This document shows positions 1-13,026 of a stretch of DNA of 64,000 bases, one piece after another. The stretch covers positions 5,874,641-5,938,640 of the forward strand of contig OX439137.1 of the NCBI GenBank assembly GCA_949318235.1, read 5' to 3'. Origin of the DNA: Ecdyonurus torrentis (Eukaryota > Arthropoda > Insecta > Ephemeroptera > Heptageniidae). The notes beneath the pieces were generated by a model. The model saw only the letters and a program-made list of their open reading frames with translations. It was not told where the DNA came from and ran no database searches. A program made the position numbers and the translations under genes. Each line of letters begins with the position of its first letter. The first letter of the stretch is position 1.

Positions 1-318
1 TATCTTGTTGTAGTATCTTGGTTTGATATTTTTTTATTTTTGCCAGAATTTTTTTTTATTTATTTAATCAATATTATAATTTTTTTTTTTTTTTTTTTGG
101 TATAATATATTTTCATAAAAATATTATAAGTTCAAATAATTTAATACGTTTTTACAAGAAATTTCCTAAAAACGTAAAAAAAAAAGTTCAAAATAGTCGA
201 CAAATAGTCGATTTTTTGTGAAATAGTCGCTATAAGCTCGAAATAGTGTTGAGATCGGTGTAGATATGAAATAAAACCAGCAATAGTCGACATAATGACA
301 ATAGTCGAAAAACTTTTT

Positions 319-505
<187 letters not shown>

Positions 506-1145
506 TATTTTAGTATACAATTTCGAATGTCACCTGTGTATGAAAAATACGATTTAAATAATGAAGAGGTAAAAATTTAGCTTAGTTGCTCTCATGTAAA
601 TCAGGAGACTATAGGGCAACTTTAGCTTGTACTATCGTTCACAAATATCGAATTTCAAATGACATTTCTTTGTTAAAGGAACGATTATTTAAGAACAATC
701 GAACATATATAAAACGTCTTGTGTACACCTTTAATATTCACACACATCACTCATTTTTTATCTTTCACAATACATTTTGTTATTTCACACGGCAACATAT
801 GGGAAAACTTCTTGCACACATTACACATGGCACTAAGATATCACGATGACTGATATATATGTACCAAATTTATTTTATCATGAAAGGTTGTAATGATTTT
901 TATATTTTGTTATCTTTTAAGAATTTTCTTTGCCATGTAATCAGCAGTTTATAGTTTTGAGATAATTCTTATATAAAAAAACAGAGCTATCTTTAGATAT
1001 AGTAAAAAGAAAGCGTTTAACTGAAATAAAATTTTATTCTATTGCCATATGGAAATAAAGAGTAGCGTTACGATAATTAAGTGTCAATGACAAAGACCAG
1101 AAAAAAAAGTGGGATATTTTAATATTCCAAAAGAGCTCTCAAAAG

Positions 1146-1176
<31 letters not shown>

Positions 1177-1579
1177 ATTTATGAAAATAAAAAATAAAAA
1201 ATGCCATCACGGTCGGTAACTTATCCCTGTGGCCGTAGGAAAAAGTTTCCGACTCTGCCTTACTTTCAAGTATTATTAAAAAATATTTAATGAACTCAAA
1301 AATTAAAAATTCACATATCTATCAATTCAGGATGATCGGGTAATCATTAGTTAATGAGCGTAAATTTTAGGTTGTAGTGTCTACTAAAATAATCATCGTT
1401 TTAAGAGTTAAAAGCACATGTTTAGAAAAAAATAAGTCTGAAAAGTTTAAATTTCAACCATATATCGTAGCTATTTTATGGCATCTTTATTTTATATTTT
1501 CATTGTAATTTAAATCGAAAACAAATTGCTTTTTTTAATATTTATTTTGCGAGTGACAGAACGAAGAATGAAGAGAAAG

Positions 1580-1590
<11 letters not shown>

Positions 1591-1646
<56 letters not shown>
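1591..1646. repeat. (GA)n microsatellite
   Basis: A tract of about 28 GA units, preceded by a short CA run at 1581-1590. Confidence 0.97.
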
Positions 1647-1649
<3 letters not shown>

Positions 1650-2039
1650 TTTAATATTACTAAAAATAAATAAAAAATAAAAACGTACCTCAGTTGGAAT
1701 TACAATATAAGTAGAATCCATTATAATTTTCAGCGAAGTATTTTAATACACATCAAAATATGTTATATTAATAAATAAAAGTTATCGATCACCGCATTTT
1801 CCAATAAACACAATATTATGAATGCGAAGAAATTATGTATTTAGAATGAGTTTTATACTCCCACACAGTTTATTTTAAATCGTCTTCACTTGAAAGAAAT
1901 TCATTTTATATGTTGATATACGATCTATCATATAAATAAAAAATCGTTTTTATAACGGAGAGCACACATTAGCCAATTACAGGTGCAATATTTACTACTA
2001 ATTTCGTATTCTTTAGCATTGTAAAACCACCTTTGTAGC

Positions 2040-2086
<47 letters not shown>

Positions 2087-3539
2087 ATTGCACTATATGA
2101 GTCTCCAAAAATTTAAAAGAAGGAATAAATACACACGTTTAAGTGTTTTAAGTCAATAAAAACGTTAGACAAAATTTTTTCCGCAGATAAAAAAGACAAA
2201 ATGTTACAAATTTTGTTTCGCAAATTATACACTATATTTCAATTTGAAACTATACGGAAACTTACATAACATAAAATTTTCTACATAAAAAATAAATATA
2301 GACCATTATTTAAATAGCCGCGTGTAATAACTTAATATATTAACAATTCACTTTCTGCGGGGAGTTGAAATTTAAAAATTAAACACTTTAAAGTGAAACT
2401 TTTACTCTATATACACTACAACGATCACTTCTATTCATCATATCCATATGTTTATCTAATTATAAAGATCGATCATGTGTATATAATATATAAATATACA
2501 CGCTATGCACATGGAGTTGACGTTACACTCACGCACTATAACACGCACTCTGCACTACTTTAATTGTTACATTAAGAAATAAAAATCTCTCCTATATAGC
2601 TGTGCTGCAGATACAAAAAGCTAATATAATAAATGTTCCATTGACCCAGCAGTGGGAGGAAAATACGTGGGAGATAAAAAAAAAATGATGTATATCAAAG
2701 GTGACGTGGTGACTTAATTATCATCAGACTGTATCAGATAAGGTGTATAAATGTAAAACACAGCTTTTTTTATCGTATTTCAGATGTTTTTTAAAGTTTA
2801 ATTGAAAACATGAAATAAATGTCATATTATGTTAAAGAAATGTATTTACGTATTAAAAAATTATATTATCAAATACATCAATTTTTTTTTTAATACATAT
2901 TTTTTATGTACTGTACAGTGTACACACATTAGCGCGAGTTTTTCTCAGAAAATTAAAATTGTAATTTTAGAACGAGTTTTGGAATATTAAAACATATTAT
3001 CACAAAATCAAGTGTATATTATCAAATTATTATATATGCAAGGTATAGCATTTTGACTTTATGCGTATAACGACATTCTATAAATTGCAAAATGATTTTA
3101 TAGTTTTTTTTTTTTTTTATAATTATAAATCAGCTGAAGAAATGCTTTCATCTCCTTTCATATTATGTATTGTGCTTTATCATTTCTCTAGATAATGTCA
3201 TTAATACTGTAATTATAAAATATCGCACGAAATTGAGCTATATTCTATCACTGTGTATAGTAGATAATTTGTCATTGCTCACGTACAGAGATTTTTTTTT
3301 TATACATCGAGTATAATATAAACAATTTGATTTCTATTATTTAAGAAATATTTTCTTGTGCAAGTTGTCTAAAATTATAAATTCAAAATTTAGATAATAT
3401 AAAAAAAAAAAAAAAAAAGGAACAAGGAACAAGAAAATGTTCAAATTTTTTTTTAAAGGTGTATCTTTTATTATAATTTTTTCGGAAAGAGAAACTTCAA
3501 TTATTTCTTCTTTTATGTGTTATTCTTAAGGTTTACACT

Positions 3540-3608
<69 letters not shown>
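3540..3608. repeat. (CT)n microsatellite
   Basis: An uninterrupted CT tract of about 34 units, responsible for a spurious serine-leucine open frame. Confidence 0.97.
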
Positions 3609-3611
<3 letters not shown>

Positions 3612-4067
3612 ACCTCACATCTTGTGCGTGCTCTTGTGCGTGTTTTCATTATATTTTGCAAGATATAAGAAAACAAAGAAAAAGAAAGATGCTTTTGTTT
3701 TAGTAGCAGAAGCAGAGAATCTCTTCCACACTATACAGATTGTTGCTATGGGTGTATATACTAACTGAATAACAAAGATGAAGAAAAGTGACAACCTTTG
3801 CTTTATGTCTCATATTTCTATATTACTCGCAGTCATGCGCTTTAACGCACTGCAACTTGAAGGTATATAGTAGCCATGAGTTATGAAAACTGATATATGT
3901 ATGCAAGCACAAAGTACAGCAATAATTCCAGTTGTTTTTTACATGCATAATATATACCATTGATAGCAATGTCAAGTTATAAAGATAGACAATATAACAG
4001 CGCAAGAGCATGTTATTTATTACATCAGATAAAAACATGACGAACTGATTATTATGTGGAATACATA

Positions 4068-4415
4068 ACTTTATTTAAAGCCATAGACCACATAAAACAA
4101 CATGTGCTTTTTAATGAATAAACACAAAATGGGATCTTCAAATGATGACAATTTTAACCAAAATATTAATGTAGTTCCACGAGAGAGCGTGGAATACTGT
4201 AAAGTATGCAATTTCCATCATGTTTATGACGTCAGAAAAATGCAAAAATTAGTAAGAAAATGTGTTACGGGTTGCATAAATCGAATTTTCTGATCACTGG
4301 TACGGAGCTACAGTTGGGTTTTGAGACAAACTAAAGCTATTTATGTAAGTCCCATCAAGTGTTTTGTGATATAAATGCTTATGTTTTTCTCTGGTATATT
4401 CCTTTAATGTAAAAA
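4068..4415 (+). repeat. Dispersed repeat family R1, copy 1
   Basis: The stretch from AAAGCCATAGACC to ATTCCTTTAAT is shared with an inverted copy at 6592-6830 and a direct copy at 12575-12955. Shared landmarks are CACAAAATGGGATCT, TTGGGTTTTGAGACAAACTA and GTCCCATCAAGTGTTTT. A 63-codon frame inside it is not conserved in the other copies, so it is not called as a gene. The class is unknown and I see no terminal inverted repeat. Confidence 0.8.
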
Positions 4416-4950
4416 TATATAACGGAATTATGTAAAACATTAATTGATATTAAAATATTCAATCCGCAAAGAAAGAAGCAATTATGATATAGGTATAAAT
4501 TCACGGATAAAAATAAAATACGAGTGATAATTATGCTATAGCTCATCAGAACAATTTGTTCAATACCACTTAATCTATGCTACACTGCATAATATTAACT
4601 ATATAGCATAAATATTATGTTGTACAGCATAATTACTTATACTGTTCTAATTTAGTATCATTTTATCATTTATGCTATAGAATGACTTATGCAGCATACG
4701 TAAATTACGTACTTTATTCTTTCCGTGTTTATATGATGATTTTTATCATATAGCATAGCATAAATGTTAATAAATTGGATAAACATACTGTACCAAAATA
4801 ACATAATATGTATGCTATAAAACGCAGCTATTACAAATGAAAATTGAATACAAATGAAATTTCACTTGCTACAGGTATAAAAGTAATGCTTCGACAAATT
4901 TAATACATTTACATAATATATAAAATATGACTGTGAATATATATGTACAG

Positions 4951-5068
<118 letters not shown>

Positions 5069-6591
5069 TTTAATTGGATGATACTCATAAAAATATTGAA
5101 GCAAAACTTTACTCAGAAATATAAAAAGCATGACACTGTACAAGAAAATCAATGTTTGCGGCAGTGTACAGTACGTAGAATTTTTTGTTTTCTCACAAAT
5201 TTTGCGTCTTTATTTTTTGTTTTTTAACTCAAATTAAAAGTGTGTTTTTTTATCACAAAATTTCAACATTTAACTGAGAATCGTATTGCGAGATAAAATA
5301 TGAAAACATGAAACTTTAATATTTGTCTTTTTATATAAAAATGTTAGATAGTGCGACTTTTTATAGAAAAAAATATTTATAAATAAATTTTAATTTCAAT
5401 TACTCAATGCTACTATAAAATAAGCCAGTAAATATTTTAATTGTATACAATTGAAAACGTTATTGAATTAATTAAGTTAATGATGTTATTCTAGTAATAC
5501 AAGAGCAAATCACATGTGGAGTGTGCGGATAGGACGCGTTCCCTTTAACTAATTCACATCTTTTATAACATTATTGCAAGATTAATCTCTGCATTTTATT
5601 TTTTGGAAATATAATAATACAATATAATATATAAAAAATATATAATGCACCGAGTCCAGAAAATTTTAACAAAGAGATGCTTGACTTGATTCACTTTGTG
5701 TTTTGTGTTTTCAATTTAAGATTATATATTATGTTGTTATTTTTTATAAATTGATATATATATTTTTTTATGGATATTTTTACTTATTTTTATTTTGCAA
5801 AAAAAAAAAAATAATAATAATAATAATAAAAAATAAATAATATTATTCTATAGTATGAATGGATAATTTTATTTCCTTATTATAAATAATATCTAACAAA
5901 TACTTGCTTACTAAACAAGTGTTCTCTTACTTGTTAGTATCAATATTAAAATTGCAAGTAAAAGCACAAATAATTATGCAAACTTGTGCAGTATCTAAAT
6001 ATATATCTGAAAAATATTTTTATTCAGTTTTTTTTTCGTAATATTTCATACATATTTAATTTCTATTATCAAAATATTGGTTTCATCATTTTAGTATTGT
6101 TATTATCATTTTCTGATAATATTTTAAATTATTATTATTATATTACATTATTTTACAAATAATATAATTATGTAAATTTTATGCTGATATAATAATAATA
6201 AAACTAGAGTACTAAAATACATACATCAAAATGTATATAATAATGCAAATATTCTAGATTTAATGAATTCAATTGACAATTATTATTTATCACTCATGGG
6301 CTTGTTTTTCAATAAATATTTATTTTAATGTATTGATTTTTTATTCACGAGAGCATAATAAGTGATTTTTGGAAGCCATGATGAAATAATAATTGGATTT
6401 GTCCCGGAGTATTATTTACTTTTCTAATTAACGGAAGTCCTGTATTTAGTGTATTAGTAACCAACCCTTTATTATAATTATGATTTTTAGAAAAACATTT
6501 ATTTTTTTGGGAAATATTGAAATCAACTTTGTTTTTAGCTGTAAAGGGGTGAAAAATATTACTTATATACCACTTGGATATCAAAACTTAA

Positions 6592-6830
6592 AGGAATAGA
6601 CCAGAGAAAAACATTAGCATTTATATCACAAAACACTTGATGAGACTTACATAAATAACTTTAGTTTGTCTCAAAAACCAACAGTAACCCCGTAGCAGTG
6701 ATAAATAATTTCGATTTATGCAACACGCACGTAAGAATTGTCATCAGTTTTGAAGATACCATTTCGTGTTTATTCATTAAAAAATCACAATTTTTTTATA
6801 TGGTCTATGGCTTTAATTACATCGTAACAT
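6592..6830 (-). repeat. Dispersed repeat family R1, copy 2
   Basis: An inverted copy of the family at 4068-4415. It starts with AGGAATAGACCAGAGAAAA and contains AACACTTGATGAGAC and TAGTTTGTCTCAAAA in reverse orientation. Confidence 0.8.
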
Positions 6831-8775
6831 TGTCCCTACATCTTTGGGTGATTTCATCTTTAAGGGCCACACTCTGTACGCAAAACAAAATGTGCCAATT
6901 ATTACTGACAAGTAATTAAATAGTACCATCATACATGCACAAATTATATATCCCTTTAAACCCTCTGACGGGGAGAAAAATTATAACCCGCATTTTACAA
7001 TTTCTATTATGTAATCTATAGTGTTGACGTCATGAATCCTAAAAGTTGCTTTCTTTTTAAATTTATTTTAACCCCAATTTAAGAAGACAGATATTGCATG
7101 TATGATCGTTGAATCTTAAAATTTATTTATTATTATTTTATTTTTTATTTGGTATGACCTTTAAAATAATTATATTTCACAGATATATAATTGAGAAAAC
7201 AAACTAATTTTCATTTAAAAGAGAATTAAAACTTTTTCTAAGTATAATATTACTCAATTGATGACTTGATGATTGACTTGTATAAATGACTATCATTTTA
7301 AATACAAATTTATATGTAATATGAATCCATAATATGAATTACTGTAAAATGTGTTTCTATTGACTGGTCGTTATGTCACGTCGTATGTGCTTGTAAATAT
7401 TTTATTGACAATCATTTCTATACATGTCTCATTTTGAGGCAATAAAGTTATAATGCATATTATTTGTGTTAAATGAATGTAGGACGAAAAAAAAAAGAAT
7501 GAATAATTATATATTCTCATTTAAGTGAGTAGGTGACCGATTGATATCTCGTAAACTAGACGCGGGTGTGAATTACAATATTAACACAAAGTACAGATGA
7601 AATGAAATGTTACTTAAAAGTTTAGCTTCGTCAAACATGTGAAAAACATGTGAAAACGATCAAATATTTAAGTTACTCTACTTTTTTTTTTTTTTTTTAT
7701 AAAGATTACATGCAAATGTGGAAATTCAAATTTTCAATTTTTTTTTTTTTTTCTCGATTTCATTTGAAAATTGTAGTATTTGTTTTGCAGAAATAAAGAA
7801 GGTACAAAGAATTATTGTAAAAATATAGTTCCTCTTTTTGCACGATTTCCGGTCCAAGTCGGACACCTTCTACGTGAAATGAATGTAGGACGAAAGAAAT
7901 GAATGAATATAATATTCTCATTTATTGACATTTTACTTTTAAACGTGACTTTGAATACCAGCCTGTAGTTTCAAATTAATTTTGATGCCGATAAAAAAGT
8001 ACTATTAAAATATAATTTACAATTATTAATTTTATATATATATATATTATTGCCTTATCTTTGCTGCTACTTTATTTTGACATATACTTCATATCAAATC
8101 AATACTTTATTTACTTTTGTTACATAATAAATAAATAAATGATAAAATTAAAAAAAAAAGTGTACGATATTGAATAAATTAATTATATATATTATAATTA
8201 TAAATATATATATTTATAATTAAAATATTAATATTTTAGTTCAAAAGTTTAATTTAGCAAACAATACGCTTTTTCTCTAACGTTCTAGAACCATTAAATT
8301 TATTGTACATTTTAATCAATAAAAACAAGAGAATTTTCCCCCTATACAAAATAAAAGAATATGCTTTTAACAAAATTCATTTTCCACACACACACACATT
8401 ATAATGATATAATAAAATGTTCGTTCTGTATAATGAAACTAGAAAGATTATGAAAATTTTAAAAAATTCATGCAAATTGAAATTTTCTCTTGCACGTATA
8501 ATAATTGATTTAAAAAATAATGGATCATTTTTTCTTGAATCAAAAACCAATTTAATTCGTCGATTCATTGAAAAGGTTAACTTATATAAAGGTTATGATA
8601 TTATTATAAATATTAATTCAGGGTCTAATTAATTTTCAGATTAAAATATAGAAAAATATTATAATCATATTTTTTTAAATTTTCACTTATAATTTAAGAT
8701 ACTTTAATATTTAATACATTTGAATACACGTTTGTGAAAATAATTTCTTAAAAAATTATGAAAAAATTAACTTAC

Positions 8776-8820
8776 CAAAGATTCCGGGATTTTTTCTTCC
8801 GTTTCAGCTTTTCCACCCAT
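8776..8820 (-). CDS. Candidate first coding exon, gene not identified
   Basis: On the minus strand an ATG in good context (AAAATGG) opens 15 codons, MGGKAETEEKIPESL, ending exactly at a consensus donor (TTG|GTAAGT, phase 0). No matching downstream exon could be found between here and position 1, so the rest of the gene may lie outside the window or be unrecognisable to me. The KIPESL ending vaguely recalls the N-terminus of ribosomal protein uL30/RPL7 (VPESLLKRRK), but an intron of more than 8 kb would be odd for that gene. An X-box-like motif about 480 bp upstream would instead suggest a ciliary gene. Partial and tentative. Confidence 0.3.
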
Positions 8821-9295
8821 TTTTAATTTGATTTTTCTTTAATTATGTTCTTAATTCACACCAAATTTAACCATTCACACCACTTAATTATTATTTAATA
8901 ATAACTCCTTTGATTTATATATATTCTTACATGTTCTGTTTAATATAAAAAAATTAAAAATCAAAGAAAATATTCACTGTGCATTTTTTTTTCTGCTTGG
9001 TATAGCTGAAAATACTGCAACCCAGTATATCAGAGAATGCGGCTTACGCTTGCAAACTTAAACATTATAAAGCAAAAATGTATATCAAACCATTACGTAA
9101 TATGATATAATATATTAACTAGCGACATCATTTTTATCATTAAATAACATTACGTGGTGATAATAAGAATTAAGAATGGATAGTTTAATTTTATACCACT
9201 TCTATTATTTTATATTGTAATAATGGCGCTACTTGTTAGTAACAAGTGGCGCTGTTTTAGTATATATCAAGTTTCCCTGGGTAAAACTATACATC

Positions 9296-9309
9296 GTTAC
9301 TATGGTAAC
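9296..9309. promoter_or_regulatory. X-box-like (RFX) motif
   Basis: GTTACTATGGTAAC is a near-palindromic 14-mer close to the RFX X-box consensus (GTNRCC, 0-3 bases, RGYAAC). X-boxes mark promoters of ciliary genes in animals. It lies about 476 bp upstream of the candidate minus-strand exon at 8776-8820. A chance match is possible in a window this large. Confidence 0.35.
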
Positions 9310-12300
9310 CAAGAGTAACAACAAAAATCGATGACGTATACTGCCCCAGTTTTCAGATAATATACTCTTTCGTATAAAAAAAGAAAAAATTATATCATTT
9401 TCTCGTCTTCAAAAAAAAAAAAAAAAAAAAAAAAACGTGACAATTTTTTATAACTATTATAATTTACTCAATAAGTAATGTTGTAAATTATGTTATAAAT
9501 TACTGTTATTTTTCATAATTAATTACTTCATTTTTTTCAATATTTTTTATCTTTGCATGTTATTTAAAGATAAAAATATATATATATTGCTATATAAATG
9601 ATAAATATAATGCATTTGTACAAATTAGGAAAAATTTATAATTATGTGTTTTATATTATCTACATACGATAATTTTTTTTAGAAATTTAATTTAATTTAT
9701 TAATTTAATCCATAATCCATGTATAACTTTTAAGTTTGATTTAATAACTTTAAAATTAAAATATGTAGGATAAATTATTATGACTACACAAATTTATTAT
9801 TTATTTATTATCGAAATTGACCTCTCTAATTTTGTTTTTGAAAGCAACAGATTGCATGATTAGGAAATATTTCGATACATGACGACACGTTTTTTTCCTC
9901 TCTTTTATTTTTTTTATTAGAGTTATTCTTCTTCTTCTTTTTATTTTTTAATTTAAGACTTAAAATGAGATACACTGCGGGTCTGCGGTATTGACAAAAA
10001 ATAAATAATATAAAAAATTTAAAAAAGGTTGTAACTACATTTTTTTTTTTTTTTTTTTTTGTGCAGTATGATAATTAAGGATAATTAAAGCCATTTCCCT
10101 GTTTTTTGCAGGCAATGTACATGGAAACTTTTTTGTAGGGAAGTCAGTCATACGACTATAATTTTTTTTTTTTTTTTTTAAATCAAGATTAACCTGCAAA
10201 ATATTGAATTACGAATTTTTAAGTTGTGTGCCCAGTTTTTATCACTGGGTCAGGCTAAATATTTACGTTGTTAGCTTATTACCCCGAAAAGGACTATAGC
10301 GTAATGATATGTATGTAAAATTTAGCCCCTATGTAAAGCCTCATATAATTGTCATCATTATTTTTTTCCTCCCTTATCTGTGAAAGATACTGAAATTTTT
10401 ATCTTTGGTAGTACTTCCAAATGACACAAAGAAAAACGTAAGAGGGGGGAAGGGGTAACTTTTAAAATTTCAGAGCAATAGGAGCATTCTAACAATAGTT
10501 GTAAATGAACTGCATTTTTCTTAATTTTTAACATACATAAATTTGTATGTTATATTTGTTTATGTTTTGTATTTAAATGCATTTTATTTTTCCTAAACTA
10601 AAAAAAAAATAATAATAATAATGAACCAATGATGTATAGGCTAATTAAAATATAAATTATATGATAACTAAATAAGTTTGCAAAATAGAGAAAAATAGAA
10701 TAATGTAGAATTTTATGTATGTTTTTTTAATTTTTGTTGTGAAATACAATAAAATAGTGCAAAAACAGACTAGAAAATTTACCCGCAAATATTATAAAAA
10801 ATTGACTATATCTCTAACATGACCAAATGTGAAATTAGAACAAAACATCAATTGTTTTTCATCGAGTTGCAGCAGAAGGAACATTTGCTGCGCTTGTGAT
10901 AGCCCTACAATGAAACGTTTAGTAGCCATCTTATTTTCACCAATAATTAACAAAATATATGACATATTATTTTAAAAAGGACTAGATTTTCATTTTTTTT
11001 TTTTTTCCATTCAATTTTTGTAATTTTAACATTAATGATATGCAGCTTACAAAATTACAATTTCTTAGCAGTAAATTAACATTATGGATTTCTCAAAAGA
11101 AAGCATTATTATATTATCAATACACATACTTGCAACAACTAACAAATTAATAATTATTTACAAAAGTCATACATTAAAAATATTTAGCCAAAAAAAAAAA
11201 AAAAAAAAAAAAAGTAAAGTACGTTTCTATTTTACCTAATTTCTTTGAAAATATTAAAAATCTTATTTTTATGGACGGAGTATTCACATTACCTCATAAA
11301 ACCAACCACTACTGTATATATTATATTATTATTCTATGTTTGAAAATATTATACTTCGTATGTGCAATTTATTTTAATTTGCATACAAAATTATTGTGCT
11401 CTCTTTTCTCTTTTCTGAATTCTACAATTTTGATATCAGGTATCATTAATTTAGATCCTCCAGCATATAATTTTTTTTTTACTGTAAATTTTAAAAGCTT
11501 TATTTTATCAATATTATTATAATGAATTTTCTGCTTATTATATAAATCTAACTTGACTATTTTTTACATAATTTTAAAAAAGGACATTATGATAACATTT
11601 TTGTGACTAGGCCATTATACTATTTGGACAACATTTTTTATCACCGCATAGTTAAAAAAAAAAAAAAAAAAAAAAAAAAACTTTAAAAGTTAAAGAAAAA
11701 TAATTTCAATACAACTAAAAATATTTTAAAACTTAAAGAGCTCATTCAGATAACATACTTATTGTTTTAAGGCATTAATTCCAATATATAGGTGCAAAAC
11801 AAAATATTATACAATACACGACAAAACTAAACATTATTTATGCTGCATTTATAGCATAAATGTTGCTAAATTGGTACAATATAAATAATTATGCTATCCA
11901 TACAACATAATATAATATTTATGCTTATGTAACATAGCTATTGTGTTGCTGAAAATGAAAATTATTATGTATTTGTATGTTTAAAGACACACTTAACACT
12001 AAAAATAAATATTTTATTTTATTCTTCTACAAATAATTTCAATATCAATCAGCCAATTATTTGACTTTTCTAGCCCGTGGGATAAACAAACCCCATGACA
12101 GTAACGAGGGAGAAATGTGACTCCTCCCTACTGTGTAAGTAAAAAGTCTGTGCATCTTCCCAGATAAGCTTAACAGGTTGAACAAGAGGCATATATTTTT
12201 TACTCTCACAGTAAAGAGGCGTGTACTTTGTATCGGGGCTCGCTTATACCGCAGGCTAGATTAAGTCAAATTGATGACTGATTACTATTGAAATGATTTG

Positions 12301-12574
12301 GAGAAGAATAAAAAATATTTATTAAGTGTATCTTTAAGGAGGATGGAGTGGGATAAGTAATTAGGGATGATTTGATCAAAAAAGATCATTGACTAGATCA
12401 TATTTTATTTAAGATACTTTGGATCATGAGAATTCCAAATTATGTAAAAAGGGGTGTCACCATGCACAAGCTTGAATTATGTGGATTTTAGTTCATAAGC
12501 CTCAATGTTAAACAATTCAACAATATTTTTGTAGTTATTGTAGCAATGACTGAAATTTGTATCCACTATACTGA

Positions 12575-12759
12575 CATAATTAAAACCATAGATCAAATGA
12601 AACAAAATGTTCACTTTAATCATTAAACACAAAACGGGATCTCCAAAAATGATGCCAATTTTTACCACAATGTAAATGTGACCTAACAAAAGAGCAAATT
12701 GCGTGAAAATTCTGTTTGTAGGTAAAAACTAGTAAGAAAAAAAAAAAAAAAAAAAAAAG

Positions 12760-12793
<34 letters not shown>

Positions 12794-12955
12794 GAAAAGT
12801 GTGCAAGGGTTACTTAAATTGAAATCTTCTGATCACTGTCACTGCAGTATAGTTGGGTTTTGAGACAAACTAGTGTTATTTACGCAATAAGTCCCATCAA
12901 GTGTTTTATGATATAAATGCTAATGTTTTCTTCTGGTCTATTCCGTTAATTATAT
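12575..12955 (+). repeat. Dispersed repeat family R1, copy 3
   Basis: A direct copy of the 4068-4415 repeat, interrupted by an A-rich insertion (about 12738-12800). It ends only about 70 bp beyond the IFT172 stop codon at 13027, so it probably contributes to, or interrupts, that gene's 3' UTR. Confidence 0.8.
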
Positions 12956-13026
12956 AACAAAAATCAAATTTGTTGATAATGTAAAAATCTGTAGATATTG
13001 AACCACTGAACATTCCCCTAGATTCC

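Larger units (their letters stand above)
8821..13026. other. Intergenic region with repeats
   Basis: No coding exon is recognised. It contains homopolymer runs, an AT-rich repeat block (about 11780-11960, similar to 4535-4830), and R1 copy 3 close to the IFT172 stop codon. The candidate X-box is at 9296. Confidence 0.55.

Noticed and set aside
5160..5260. Lys-rich minus-strand stretch as a second exon for the 8776 candidate
   Set aside because: In the required phase it reaches a stop after five codons.
8417..8632. Plus-strand 71-codon frame (MFVLYNETRKIMKIL...)
   Set aside because: AT-rich, no recognised homology, no splice signals and no support on either side; a chance frame is likeliest.
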